A model generated the notes under the pieces. That model saw only the letters and a list, made by a program, of their open reading frames with translations. It was not told where the DNA came from and did not search any database. A stretch of 35,152 nucleotides of DNA, taken from NCBI GenBank assembly GCA_026710435.1, contig JAPOQZ010000200.1:1-35152 (forward strand), given 5' to 3'. A program made the position numbers and the translations under genes. Positions 15,387-22,792 of this stretch are shown piece after piece (position 1 is the first letter of the stretch; every line of letters starts with the position of its first letter). Source of the stretch: a bacterium (GTDB lineage: Bacteria; Actinomycetota; Acidimicrobiia; Spongiisociales; Spongiisociaceae).

Positions 15387-15929
15387 ATGCATCGGATACT
15401 GACCACCGAGGACATCCGGGCTCTGATCCGCCAGGGCAAGACCGAAGTCGTGGCGGAGCCCCCGACGATCATCACGGCGGCCGCCCGGGACGAAGCGAGC
15501 CTGGCCGGGCTCCGGATCATCGAAGGGCCGAAGGACCGCCGGGCAGACATCGTGATCAAGGTCGCCGGAGAGCAGATCCGGGCCCGCATGCTCTTCGATG
15601 AGGCACCGGTCACCGCGTCTGCCATCTACGACCTGCTCCCCCTGTCGGGCACCGTCAACCATGCCCGCCTAGCCGGTGACGAACTGATGTTCCCGATCCG
15701 GACCTACGTCGGTCCCGAGAACCAATCAAAGGCGCAGACCGCAGGCAATATCGCCTACTGGCCCGACCGCATGATCATCGCCATGTTCTACGGTGACACC
15801 GGAGGGGTCGGCCTCACCAATATCTTCGCCCGTGTAGCGGCCGATGACATGGATGCATTCCGCAGGGCAGGCGACTTCGTCTGGAAGAACCAGGGGGTCG
15901 AACTCAGAATCGAGCGCGACCTGACCTGA
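15387..15929 (+). CDS. DUF3830 protein with EutQ-like N-terminal domain
   Basis: This 180-aa protein carries at residues 1-47 the same domain as the aldehyde dehydrogenase (HRILTTEDIRALIRQGK ... IITAAARDEASLAGLRIIEG). Residues ~52-180 look like DUF3830, a cyclophilin-like beta-barrel family: ARMLFDEAPVTASAIYDLLP, VGPENQSKAQTAGNIAYWP, MIIAMFYGDTGG. DUF3830 has no settled activity; relatives sit near amidohydrolases and transporters. The start is set by GGGGAG and by alignment with the dehydrogenase. It is the last gene of the shell operon, 4 nt after the BMC-T gene. I infer it is a lumen cargo, enzyme or chaperone, brought in by the shared domain. Confidence 0.82.
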   Translation: MHRILTTEDIRALIRQGKTEVVAEPPTIITAAARDEASLAGLRIIEGPKDRRADIVIKVAGEQIRARMLFDEAPVTASAIYDLLPLSGTVNHARLAGDELMFPIRTYVGPENQSKAQTAGNIAYWPDRMIIAMFYGDTGGVGLTNIFARVAADDMDAFRRAGDFVWKNQGVELRIERDLT

Positions 15930-16120
15930 TCCTCGCTCGTCGGACTCCTGCGGAGCAACGCGGACCCCCGAACCCGTCGGTCCCTAATCCGAGAAAGGGC
16001 CGGTTCCCAAAGCCCTCCGGGACACTGTCCAAGGGCTACCCGAGACTTCCAGGGAGCGACTAGCCCGTCACCGCCATGTCGAGAGGACCCCAAAGAACTC
16101 GCAGACAGCGTGTGGTTGAT

Positions 16121-16140
16121 GCCGCAAAACCAGTTGCGGC
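16121..16140. promoter_or_regulatory. Palindrome over the -35 of the transporter promoter
   Basis: GCCGCAA, a 6-nt spacer and TTGCGGC form a perfect inverted repeat. The right arm contains the -35 hexamer, so a bound regulator would block RNA polymerase. The rest of the 262-bp gap after the DUF3830 gene holds only a weak AGCCCT/AGGGCT stem at 16011-16037. Confidence 0.5.
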
Positions 16141-16162
16141 CCTGCTGAGGGCGGGCCATAAT
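16134..16162 (+). promoter_or_regulatory. Promoter of the ABC transporter operon
   Basis: TTGCGG (16134-16139), 17 nt, then CATAAT (16157-16162). A strong GGGAGGAGGG ribosome-binding site follows before the ATG at 16192. Spacing and hexamers fit a housekeeping sigma promoter. Confidence 0.6.
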
Positions 16163-16191
16163 CGATCAAGTGACCCGGGAGGAGGGCTCCA

Positions 16192-17484
16192 ATGGCAGAA
16201 GGCCGTGACCCGATTAGCAGAAGGGATTTCGTAAAGCTAGCCGGTAAGGGGGCGGTCGTTGCAGGTGCCATGCCGGCTGTACTGGCCGCTTGCGGGGAGG
16301 ATGCTCCACCAGAAACGGTGGTCGTTACCTCGATCGTCACCGAGATTGAGGAAAGGGTCGTCACCGAGGAGAAGGTGGTCGTCGAGACCTCGATCGTCAC
16401 CGAGGAAAGGGTGGTCGTCGAGGAGAAGATCGTCGAGGTTGAGGTTGAGGGAGAGGCCCCCACCACCACCATGGGCATGCGAGAGGCAGGTTTGGCGGCG
16501 GAGAACGGCGCCGACCTACTCATCTACGCTCCCCCCGGGCGGGAGATCCCGACCCAGTGGCCCGGCTATCTGGGAAGGTTCCCGGAGCCGCAGTTCGCAG
16601 CCACCGCCGGAAGTTTCGCTTCGCTCGGCGAGTTGCAACTCGGAGCCATCGAACCTGACATCTGGAACCCGTGCTTCGCGGTGTTCGACACCGCGGTCAG
16701 CGAAGGTCTGGTGCAACCGTGGAATACGGATCTGATCCCCAATTTCGCTGATCTGAACCCGAACCTCACGGCCGCTACCTCGCGTGACGGTCAGCAGTAC
16801 GCCATTCCGCTGCTTTACGGTCTGGCTATCCCGATCTACCGGGCAGACCTTTACACGCCCAAGGAGAATTCCTACTCCATCCTCTTCGACGAGGACTTGG
16901 CGGGGAAGGTCACCTGGACGGACTCGGCCGAATGGTTCGTGGTCGCCGGCAAGCTGCCCGAGAACAACGTGGCCAACCCGCTGGATCCGACCGAAGAGGA
17001 ACTGGACCGCCTGGTCGAGTTCCTTAAGGCAAAGATCAGGGTCGTGCCCGCCGCCCTTTACAGCGATCTGGCTACCAACCAGACCGATCTGGCCACAGGC
17101 AACATCGTGGCGTCCTACGTTGCGCCGACCCAGTGGATCGAGTTGACCAGGCAGGGCGTCGACATCGCGTTCGTCACCCCTGACGAGGGCTTCATCGGGT
17201 TCTCGTGCGGTTACTTCCTGATGGCCGAAGCTGATCAGTACTACCACGCGCACGAGTGGGTCAACGCGGCGGTCAGCGTCGAGGCGGCCCTCACCATCTC
17301 GAACAAGTTCAACTTCGGGAACTCCAACCTGAAGGCCACAGCGGTCGACAACCCGTTGCTGGTGGACGTCATGGGACTGGGTAACCCGTCCGCACTTGAT
17401 GGAGTCTCGCTGCTCGACAAGATGCAGAACATCGACCGGCTGAACGACGCTTGGATCGAGGTCAAGGCAGCTGCCGGAGTCTGA
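16192..17484 (+). CDS. ABC importer substrate-binding lipoprotein, PotD-like
   Basis: This 430-aa protein has a twin-arginine signal (SRRDFVKLAG; R10-R11), a short hydrophobic stretch and a lipobox ending at C34 (VLAAC), so it should be Tat-exported and lipid-anchored. Residues ~40-90 are a repetitive Val/Thr/Glu stalk in which VV.TSIVTE and RVV.EEK recur; it probably lifts the binding domain off the membrane. The rest resembles periplasmic spermidine/putrescine-type binding proteins (DIWNPCFAVFDTAVSEGLVQPW, VASYVAPTQWIELTRQGVDIAF, a C-terminal NIDRLNDAWIEVKA helix). It captures the substrate for the permeases downstream. A polyamine, amino alcohol or other small amine is possible; the ligand is not determined. 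Confidence 0.88.
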   Translation: MAEGRDPISRRDFVKLAGKGAVVAGAMPAVLAACGEDAPPETVVVTSIVTEIEERVVTEEKVVVETSIVTEERVVVEEKIVEVEVEGEAPTTTMGMREAGLAAENGADLLIYAPPGREIPTQWPGYLGRFPEPQFAATAGSFASLGELQLGAIEPDIWNPCFAVFDTAVSEGLVQPWNTDLIPNFADLNPNLTAATSRDGQQYAIPLLYGLAIPIYRADLYTPKENSYSILFDEDLAGKVTWTDSAEWFVVAGKLPENNVANPLDPTEEELDRLVEFLKAKIRVVPAALYSDLATNQTDLATGNIVASYVAPTQWIELTRQGVDIAFVTPDEGFIGFSCGYFLMAEADQYYHAHEWVNAAVSVEAALTISNKFNFGNSNLKATAVDNPLLVDVMGLGNPSALDGVSLLDKMQNIDRLNDAWIEVKAAAGV

Positions 17485-17497
17485 TCCGAAGTTGGGG

Positions 17498-17538
17498 CAT
17501 GCCGGGTGGCCGGTGAGAACCTTTCTCCACCCGGCATG
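17498..17538 (+). terminator. Hairpin between binding-protein and permease genes
   Basis: CATGCCGGGTGG and CCACCCGGCATG form a perfect 12-bp stem with a 17-nt loop, 14 nt after the binding-protein stop codon. There is no long T-tract, so partial termination or 3'-end protection of the binding-protein mRNA is more likely than full termination. Confidence 0.6.
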
Positions 17539-17586
17539 TTCTCGGTCGGTAGGCCGTGAGACCTGCCGACCGCGACTGTTAGCGCC

Positions 17587-18501
17587 GTGGTAACTGAGAA
17601 CGACACTTCCGTGAAGAGTGGTCGCGTGGCCAGCCTGGCACGCCGCCGCCATCGGGTGACGCGTTTGCTGCTGGCTTTGCCGCTCGGTTGGCTGCTGCTC
17701 TTCTTCGTGATCCCGGTGTCGCTTGTCGTCGCCTACAGCGTCGGGTTACTGGCCACCTTCACCAAGGAGGAGGGGGTCAGCTTCGAGAGTTGGCGGCTCT
17801 TCCTGACAGGCGACAACGTCTACATGCTGTTGTTCATCAAGTCGTTCCGGATGGCTCTGATCGTGGCGGTGGTGGTCGTGATTCTCGCCTACCCGATCTC
17901 CTATTTCCTCGCGATGATCGCCGACAAGTACAAGTACTCGCTGTTGCTCCTGATGATCGCCCCCTTCATGACCAACTTCTTCATGCGGGTGATGGCCTGG
18001 AAGGTGCTGCTCGGCAAGCAGGGTGTGATCAACTCCTTCCTGTTCTGGTCGGGTCTGCGGGATCCTTCCAACCCCATCGAGAGCCTCGCCTTCGGGGAGG
18101 TCCCGGTGATGATCGTGCTGGGATACGTGTGGATCCCGTTCGTCATGCTGCCGATGTTCGCGGCGATGATCAGCATGGACCGCCGGCTGCTGGAGGCCGC
18201 CGCCGACTTGGGGGCGAGCCGCTTGCGCGCCTTCTGGAAGGTGACCTTCCCGCTCAGCCTGCCCGGAGTCGTGGCGTCCTTCTTCTTCGTCTTCATCCCG
18301 ACTATCGGGGAGTTCGTGGTGCCCAAGCTGGTGGGCGGGACCCGGGGCTACATGTTCGGGAGCGCCATCGACGACCTGTTCGGCATGGGCCTCGACTGGC
18401 GGACCGGATCGGTGCTCTCCCTCTGGCTGGTGATGGCGGTGTTCGTCCTGGCGCTGGTGTTCATGCGCCTGGTGCGCTTCGGGAAGCTGGCCGAGTCATG
18501 A
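17587..18501 (+). CDS. ABC importer permease, PotB-like
   Basis: This 304-aa inner-membrane permease has about six hydrophobic segments, from LLLALPLGWLLLFFVIPVSL onward. The EAA loop that docks on the ATPase is clear (LEAAADLGASRLRAFWKVTFPLSLPG). It belongs to the spermidine/putrescine-type permease family. The GTG start has no good ribosome-binding site; a GTG at 17611 is an alternative. It overlaps the next permease gene by 4 nt (ATGA), so the pair is translationally coupled and should form a heterodimer. Confidence 0.9.
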   Translation: MVTENDTSVKSGRVASLARRRHRVTRLLLALPLGWLLLFFVIPVSLVVAYSVGLLATFTKEEGVSFESWRLFLTGDNVYMLLFIKSFRMALIVAVVVVILAYPISYFLAMIADKYKYSLLLLMIAPFMTNFFMRVMAWKVLLGKQGVINSFLFWSGLRDPSNPIESLAFGEVPVMIVLGYVWIPFVMLPMFAAMISMDRRLLEAAADLGASRLRAFWKVTFPLSLPGVVASFFFVFIPTIGEFVVPKLVGGTRGYMFGSAIDDLFGMGLDWRTGSVLSLWLVMAVFVLALVFMRLVRFGKLAES

Positions 18502-19379
18502 TCGACATCGCCACCTCCAAGTGGGCCAAACGGGCCCTGATAGGTGTATTCGTCTTCGAGATCATCTTCCTCTACGCCCCGATCACCATGCTCTACATCT
18601 TCTCCTTCAACGAGGGCACGGTGGTCGGGTTCCCGTTCGCAGGGTTCACATTCGATTGGTACACCGAGGCCCTAACCAACCGCGGCCTCCTGCTCTCCAT
18701 GCGAACCAGCGCGACGATCGCCCTCATGTCGAGCACAGCCTCGATCGTGGTGGGCCTCCTGATGGCAATCCCCCTGGCCCGCCGCAAGTTCAAGGCCAAG
18801 GCGCCGATCATGGCCCTTGTGCTCAGCCCGCTGGTGGTACCCCATCTGGTGTTCGGCGTCGCCTTGCTGATCACCTTCAGGAGCGTCGAGGTCTTGACGA
18901 ACGGCGCCATCGAGTTCCCCCTCTCCCTTCCCTCCGTGGCAATCGGGCACGTGGTGGTGCTGATGCCGCTGATCGTCCTGATCCTCATCCCCCGCCTGCA
19001 ACGGATCGACGCCCACCTCGAGGAGGCGGCCGAGGACCTTGGCGCCAGCGGGTGGCGGACGTTCAGGACCATCATCCTGCCCCTGATCGCTCCGGCCCTG
19101 ATGGCGGCCTACGTCATCTCCTTCATCATCTCGTTCAACGAGTTCGCGGTGGCGGTGTTCGTGAGCGGTCCTACCACCACCTTCCCGATCTACGTGCTCG
19201 CCCAGCTCCAGTATCCGGTGGACGTCCCGCAGGTCATTGCCATCTCGGTGATAGTCGTCACGATCTCGCTGCTGGTGGTCGTAGCAGCGGAGATACTGCG
19301 ACGGGTGTTCGAGCGCCGGTACCGGGTGCTCAGCCAGACCGCAGGCCTGCTCGGCGTAGCCGACGCCGATACGGAGTGA
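18498..19379 (+). CDS. ABC importer permease, PotC-like
   Basis: This 293-aa partner permease also has about six membrane segments. Its EAA loop reads LEEAAEDLGASGWRTFRTIILPLIAPA. The start at 18498 is set by the ATGA overlap with the first permease gene; a much longer upstream reading is only the shadow frame of that gene. The C-terminal VSGPTTTFPIYVLAQLQYPVDVPQVIA region is typical of PotC relatives. It ends 30 nt before the hydrolase gene. Confidence 0.9.
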   Translation: MIDIATSKWAKRALIGVFVFEIIFLYAPITMLYIFSFNEGTVVGFPFAGFTFDWYTEALTNRGLLLSMRTSATIALMSSTASIVVGLLMAIPLARRKFKAKAPIMALVLSPLVVPHLVFGVALLITFRSVEVLTNGAIEFPLSLPSVAIGHVVVLMPLIVLILIPRLQRIDAHLEEAAEDLGASGWRTFRTIILPLIAPALMAAYVISFIISFNEFAVAVFVSGPTTTFPIYVLAQLQYPVDVPQVIAISVIVVTISLLVVVAAEILRRVFERRYRVLSQTAGLLGVADADTE

Positions 19380-19409
19380 CATGAGACACGGGCGACGGCT
19401 GGAGATGTG

Positions 19410-21161
19410 ATGTCGGACCGAGCGTCCTTGCGGCAGCCCTACTCGCGGCGGACCCACTCCTGGGCCGGAGTGGATCTCGAACGCAATGTCGAGATGCAGA
19501 CCAGGGACGGCGTGACGTTGAGGAGCGACGTCTACCGCCCGCTCGGTGACGGTCCGTGGCCCGTGCTGTTGCACAGAACTCCCTACGGGAAGGACTTCGT
19601 CCACGACGGCCACTACCTTCATCCGGGCTGGTACGTGCGTCATGGCTTTGCGGTGGTCGTCCAGGACGTGCGGGGCAGGTTCGGGTCAGACGGCGAGTTC
19701 GTCCCCTACCTCAACGAACTCGAGGACGGATTCGACACGGTGGAGTGGGCGGCCGGGTTGGAGGGTTCCAACGGACGCGTCGGAATGTACGGGGCCAGCT
19801 ATCCCGGGATGGTGCAGTACCTGGCGGCCGTGGAGAACCCTCCCAGCCTCGGAGCGATCTCTCCGACGGTGGCGGCGGCCGACCTCTACAGCCACTGGAC
19901 GTACGAGGGAGGGGCCCTGCGCCTGTTCGTACCCCACTGGACGGCGGCCCTGCTCATGGAGATCGGTGTACGCCGGGGCGACCCGGCGCTCACCTCACGC
20001 GGCCGGGGGATACGGGCTGTACCTACGCAGGCCGGGGCCTGGCTGGGATCGGCCGCGCCGGCGGATCTGGAGCCGCTGGAACACGCAGAGTTCTACAGGG
20101 AGTGGCTCGAACACCCCACCAACGACGACTTCTGGAAGGAACGCAGCGCACTGCACCGCATGGACTCGATGCGGTGCGCGGTCCTCCACATAGGCGCCTG
20201 GTTCGACACCTTCCTGGAGGGCGCCCTGGTCGCCTACCGGGAACTGGCGGCCCGCACGGACGGTCCGGAGCAGTGGCTGATCCTCGGTCCCTGGGGACAT
20301 CTCCCGGGCGGCGAATGCATCGGAGATCTGATCCTCGGACCGCAGGCCAGGGGCACGGTCAATCTCGACCGGGTGCAGGTCGACTTCTTCCACCGGCACC
20401 TGGACGGCGCATCCCCGGAGACCAACGAGAGTCGCGTCCGTTACTACGTTCTGTTCGAGAACCGCTGGCACGACGCCCCGGCTTGGCCGCCCCCCGGAAC
20501 CGAGACAACCCTGTTCCTCCGCTCGGACGGGACGGCGAACACGGTGGGTGGCGACGGCCGTCTCGACGAGGCGCCACCGGAGGAGCCCGAACCGGCCGAT
20601 CTCTACCACTTCGTTCCCCGGATCCCGGTCGCGGCAGCCGGTGGGCACACATGTTGCGACGAGAACGCCATGCCGGCAGGCCCGCGCAGCCAGCACTTCC
20701 TGGAGCGGATGCCCGAGATCCTCGTCTACTCGACCGAGCCCTTCGCCGAAGAGTTCACCATCGCCGGCGCGGTGACCGCCCGCCTGTGGACCGCTACCGA
20801 GGCGATCTCCGCCGACTACGTCACCCGGCTTTGCTTGGTCCACAATGGCAGGTCCCTCAACATCAGCGACGGGATCAGGCGGATGACGGCGGAAGATCTG
20901 GCCGAGGCACGAGACGAGGACGGTGTGGCGGAGGTCGAGGTTCGGATGCAGTCCACGGCCGCGCTGATCCGACCCGGTGATCAGTTGCGCCTCCATGTGA
21001 CCAGTGGGGCCTTTCCGGCCTTCGACGTCAACCCCCAGACCGGAGATCTGCCCGCTATGACCCCGACCTGGGACGGGATAGCGGCCATGCACGGTATCTG
21101 TCACGAGCCGGGCCGGGAGTCATCGTTAACCTTCACGCTGCACCAAGGAGACAGATCATGA
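19410..21161 (+). CDS. CocE/NonD-type S15 alpha/beta hydrolase
   Basis: This 583-aa hydrolase belongs to the X-Pro dipeptidyl-peptidase/cocaine-esterase class. The alpha/beta core holds the nucleophile S130 in MYGASYPGMVQYL, and the catalytic His is probably in LILGPWGHLPGG. The C-terminal ~220 residues form the jelly-roll domain of the family (FTIAGAVTARLWTATEAISADYVTRL). There is no signal peptide, so it acts in the cytosol on an ester, amide or acyl-amino compound. It lies between permease and ATPase genes and overlaps the ATPase start by ATGA, so its dose is tied to import; it probably cleaves the imported ligand. A GTG just upstream (19407) is an alternative start. Confidence 0.87.
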   Translation: MSDRASLRQPYSRRTHSWAGVDLERNVEMQTRDGVTLRSDVYRPLGDGPWPVLLHRTPYGKDFVHDGHYLHPGWYVRHGFAVVVQDVRGRFGSDGEFVPYLNELEDGFDTVEWAAGLEGSNGRVGMYGASYPGMVQYLAAVENPPSLGAISPTVAAADLYSHWTYEGGALRLFVPHWTAALLMEIGVRRGDPALTSRGRGIRAVPTQAGAWLGSAAPADLEPLEHAEFYREWLEHPTNDDFWKERSALHRMDSMRCAVLHIGAWFDTFLEGALVAYRELAARTDGPEQWLILGPWGHLPGGECIGDLILGPQARGTVNLDRVQVDFFHRHLDGASPETNESRVRYYVLFENRWHDAPAWPPPGTETTLFLRSDGTANTVGGDGRLDEAPPEEPEPADLYHFVPRIPVAAAGGHTCCDENAMPAGPRSQHFLERMPEILVYSTEPFAEEFTIAGAVTARLWTATEAISADYVTRLCLVHNGRSLNISDGIRRMTAEDLAEARDEDGVAEVEVRMQSTAALIRPGDQLRLHVTSGAFPAFDVNPQTGDLPAMTPTWDGIAAMHGICHEPGRESSLTFTLHQGDRS

Positions 21162-22276
21162 CGGCTAGCTCTTCTGTGAAGTCCGAGGTCGGGATCCACC
21201 TCGAGGGCATAACCAAGACCTTCGGCGAGGTCGTGGCGGTCGACGACGTCGACATCGTCATCCGTGAAGGAGAGTTCTTCTCCCTCCTGGGACCGAGCGG
21301 CTGCGGCAAGACGACCAGCCTGCGCATGATCGCCGGGTTCGAGGTACCGGACGCGGGCCGGGTTCTGCTGCGTGACAAGGACGTGAGCGGGGATCTGCCC
21401 AGCAAGCGCAACGTCAACATGGTGTTCCAGCACTACGCGCTGTTCCCGCACATGGATGTCGAGGAGAACGTGATGTTCGGCTTGCGGGTCTCCGGGGTGA
21501 GGAAGAAGGAACGGGTCAGGCGGGTGGCCGAGATCCTGGAGATCGTCCGCCTGCCCGGTTTCCAGAAGCGCAAGCCATGGCAGCTCTCGGGCGGCCAGCA
21601 GCAGCGGGTGGCCCTGGCTCGGGCGCTCGTAAACCGGCCCTCGGCCCTGCTCCTCGACGAGCCCCTGGGTGCTCTCGACGTAAAGCTGCGCCGTGAGATG
21701 CAGTTGGAACTAAAGGCCATCCAGCACGAGTTGGGCACCACTTTCGTCTACGTCACCCATGACCAGGAAGAGGCCCTGACCATGTCCGACCGTATCGCGG
21801 TCATGAACCTGGGCCGGGTCGAGCAGATCGGAACCCCACGCGAGATCTACGAACACCCCCGGTCATCCTTCGTCGCCGGGTTCATCGGTTCCCTCAACGC
21901 CATGGACCTCGTGGTCCAGCAGGCAAGAGACGGGACAGGCGTGATGTCGGTCGGTGACGGCCGGGTGGTGGCACGGCTAAGCGGCCCGGTCAACGTCGGC
22001 GACACGTTGCGGGCGGCGGTCCGTCCCGAGCGCATAGCCCTAGCTCCGGCAGGCGCTCCCGTCCACCCCGACGGCTCGGTGGTCGAAGCCACCGTGGACG
22101 AGGTCATCTACCTGGGAGCGGTCAGCCTCTTCCATCTCGACATCCCGGGCCTGGGCCGGTTGGTGAGCCAGCGCATGTCCCACGAGGAGGAGTCCGCCTT
22201 CCGGCCCGGCGATCGCGTGTCGGCCTCTTGGGAACCTGCCCACACGCTCGTCCTCGAAGCGAACCCCGATACCTGA
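21158..22276 (+). CDS. ABC importer ATPase, PotA-like
   Basis: This 372-aa ATPase has Walker A at 45-52 (GPSGCGKT), Q-loop MVFQHYALFPHM, signature LSGGQQQRVALARAL, Walker B ALLLDEPLGALD and the switch His in YVTHDQEEA. The C-terminal ~120 residues form the TOBE regulatory domain (AAVRPERIALAPAGAP, end SWEPAHTLVLEANPDT), so the protein is complete. It powers the Pot-like importer and is the last gene of that operon. The truncated DarT gene begins 13 bases later in the same frame, which marks a recombination border. Confidence 0.93.
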   Translation: MTASSSVKSEVGIHLEGITKTFGEVVAVDDVDIVIREGEFFSLLGPSGCGKTTSLRMIAGFEVPDAGRVLLRDKDVSGDLPSKRNVNMVFQHYALFPHMDVEENVMFGLRVSGVRKKERVRRVAEILEIVRLPGFQKRKPWQLSGGQQQRVALARALVNRPSALLLDEPLGALDVKLRREMQLELKAIQHELGTTFVYVTHDQEEALTMSDRIAVMNLGRVEQIGTPREIYEHPRSSFVAGFIGSLNAMDLVVQQARDGTGVMSVGDGRVVARLSGPVNVGDTLRAAVRPERIALAPAGAPVHPDGSVVEATVDEVIYLGAVSLFHLDIPGLGRLVSQRMSHEEESAFRPGDRVSASWEPAHTLVLEANPDT

Positions 22277-22288
22277 ATCGGTCGGAGC

Positions 22289-22792
22289 GTGGACATCGAC
22301 GGGAGCGTCGTCGAGCGACGTTCGCGCCGGTATATCCCCCGTGGATATAGGAGGTTTTCCTTGGACCGGTACACAAACCTGTTCTTCAATGCTCGTAACG
22401 CGATGCTGTACCGCAGAATCAATGACTATAACGCTGAGGAACGCGTTGTACCGGAGTCCCTTGTGATTGTGCGGGTGGCTACTTCGGTGCTCGACTTGCC
22501 GGGGGTTGTGATTACTGAGATCAACGCGGCGGCAGGTATTGAGCCCCGTTGGCATACTGTCGAGGAGGGTCTCGGACGGTTGGATCACAACGAGATCTTC
22601 GCGAGATACTGGGAAGACCATGGTCACATGCAGCGCATGATGGCCGAGGTGCTGGTGCCTGATCGGGTTCCGACTCGATACTTGACCGGAGCCTACGTGG
22701 TGGCCGAAGCAGTTGCCAGCAACCTTCCGTGGTCCGCGAGGCGACCCATCGCTGTGAGTCCTTACCACTTCTTCAAGGGAGAACCAGTATGA
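22289..22792 (+). CDS. DarT-type DNA ADP-ribosyltransferase toxin, 5'-truncated
   Basis: DarT toxins transfer ADP-ribose from NAD+ to thymidine in single-stranded DNA. This reading gives at most 167 aa, against about 200-230 for the family. The C-terminal two thirds are clear: NLFFNARNAMLYRRI, then MMAEVLVPDRVPTRYL with the catalytic Glu (E120). The N-terminal ~45-60 residues, with the His of the NAD-binding pocket, are missing. Similarity runs up to the GTG (VVERRSRRYIPRGY), so the break lies just upstream, between here and the ATPase stop codon. A TTG at 22361 with an ideal AGGAGG is an alternative start that would shorten it to 143 aa. It overlaps darG by ATGA. Probably inactive. Confidence 0.7.
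   Translation: MDIDGSVVERRSRRYIPRGYRRFSLDRYTNLFFNARNAMLYRRINDYNAEERVVPESLVIVRVATSVLDLPGVVITEINAAAGIEPRWHTVEEGLGRLDHNEIFARYWEDHGHMQRMMAEVLVPDRVPTRYLTGAYVVAEAVASNLPWSARRPIAVSPYHFFKGEPV
22331..22363 (+). promoter_or_regulatory. Hairpin, AGGAGG and TTG inside truncated darT
   Basis: TATATCC, 5 nt and GGATATA form a perfect 7-bp inverted repeat (22331-22349), followed directly by AGGAGG (22349-22354) and, 6 nt later, a TTG (22361). The site may control internal initiation of darT or translation of darT-darG. It also reads as coding sequence in the longer frame, so chance cannot be ruled out. Confidence 0.4.

Noticed and set aside
16011-16037. Terminator after the microcompartment operon
   Set aside because: Only a 6-bp AGCCCT/AGGGCT stem with a 15-nt loop and no T-tract.
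17688-18497. Long N-terminal extension of the second permease
   Set aside because: It runs through the first permease in another frame and is charged and Gly/Arg-rich, not membrane-like. The ATGA overlap sets the start at 18498.
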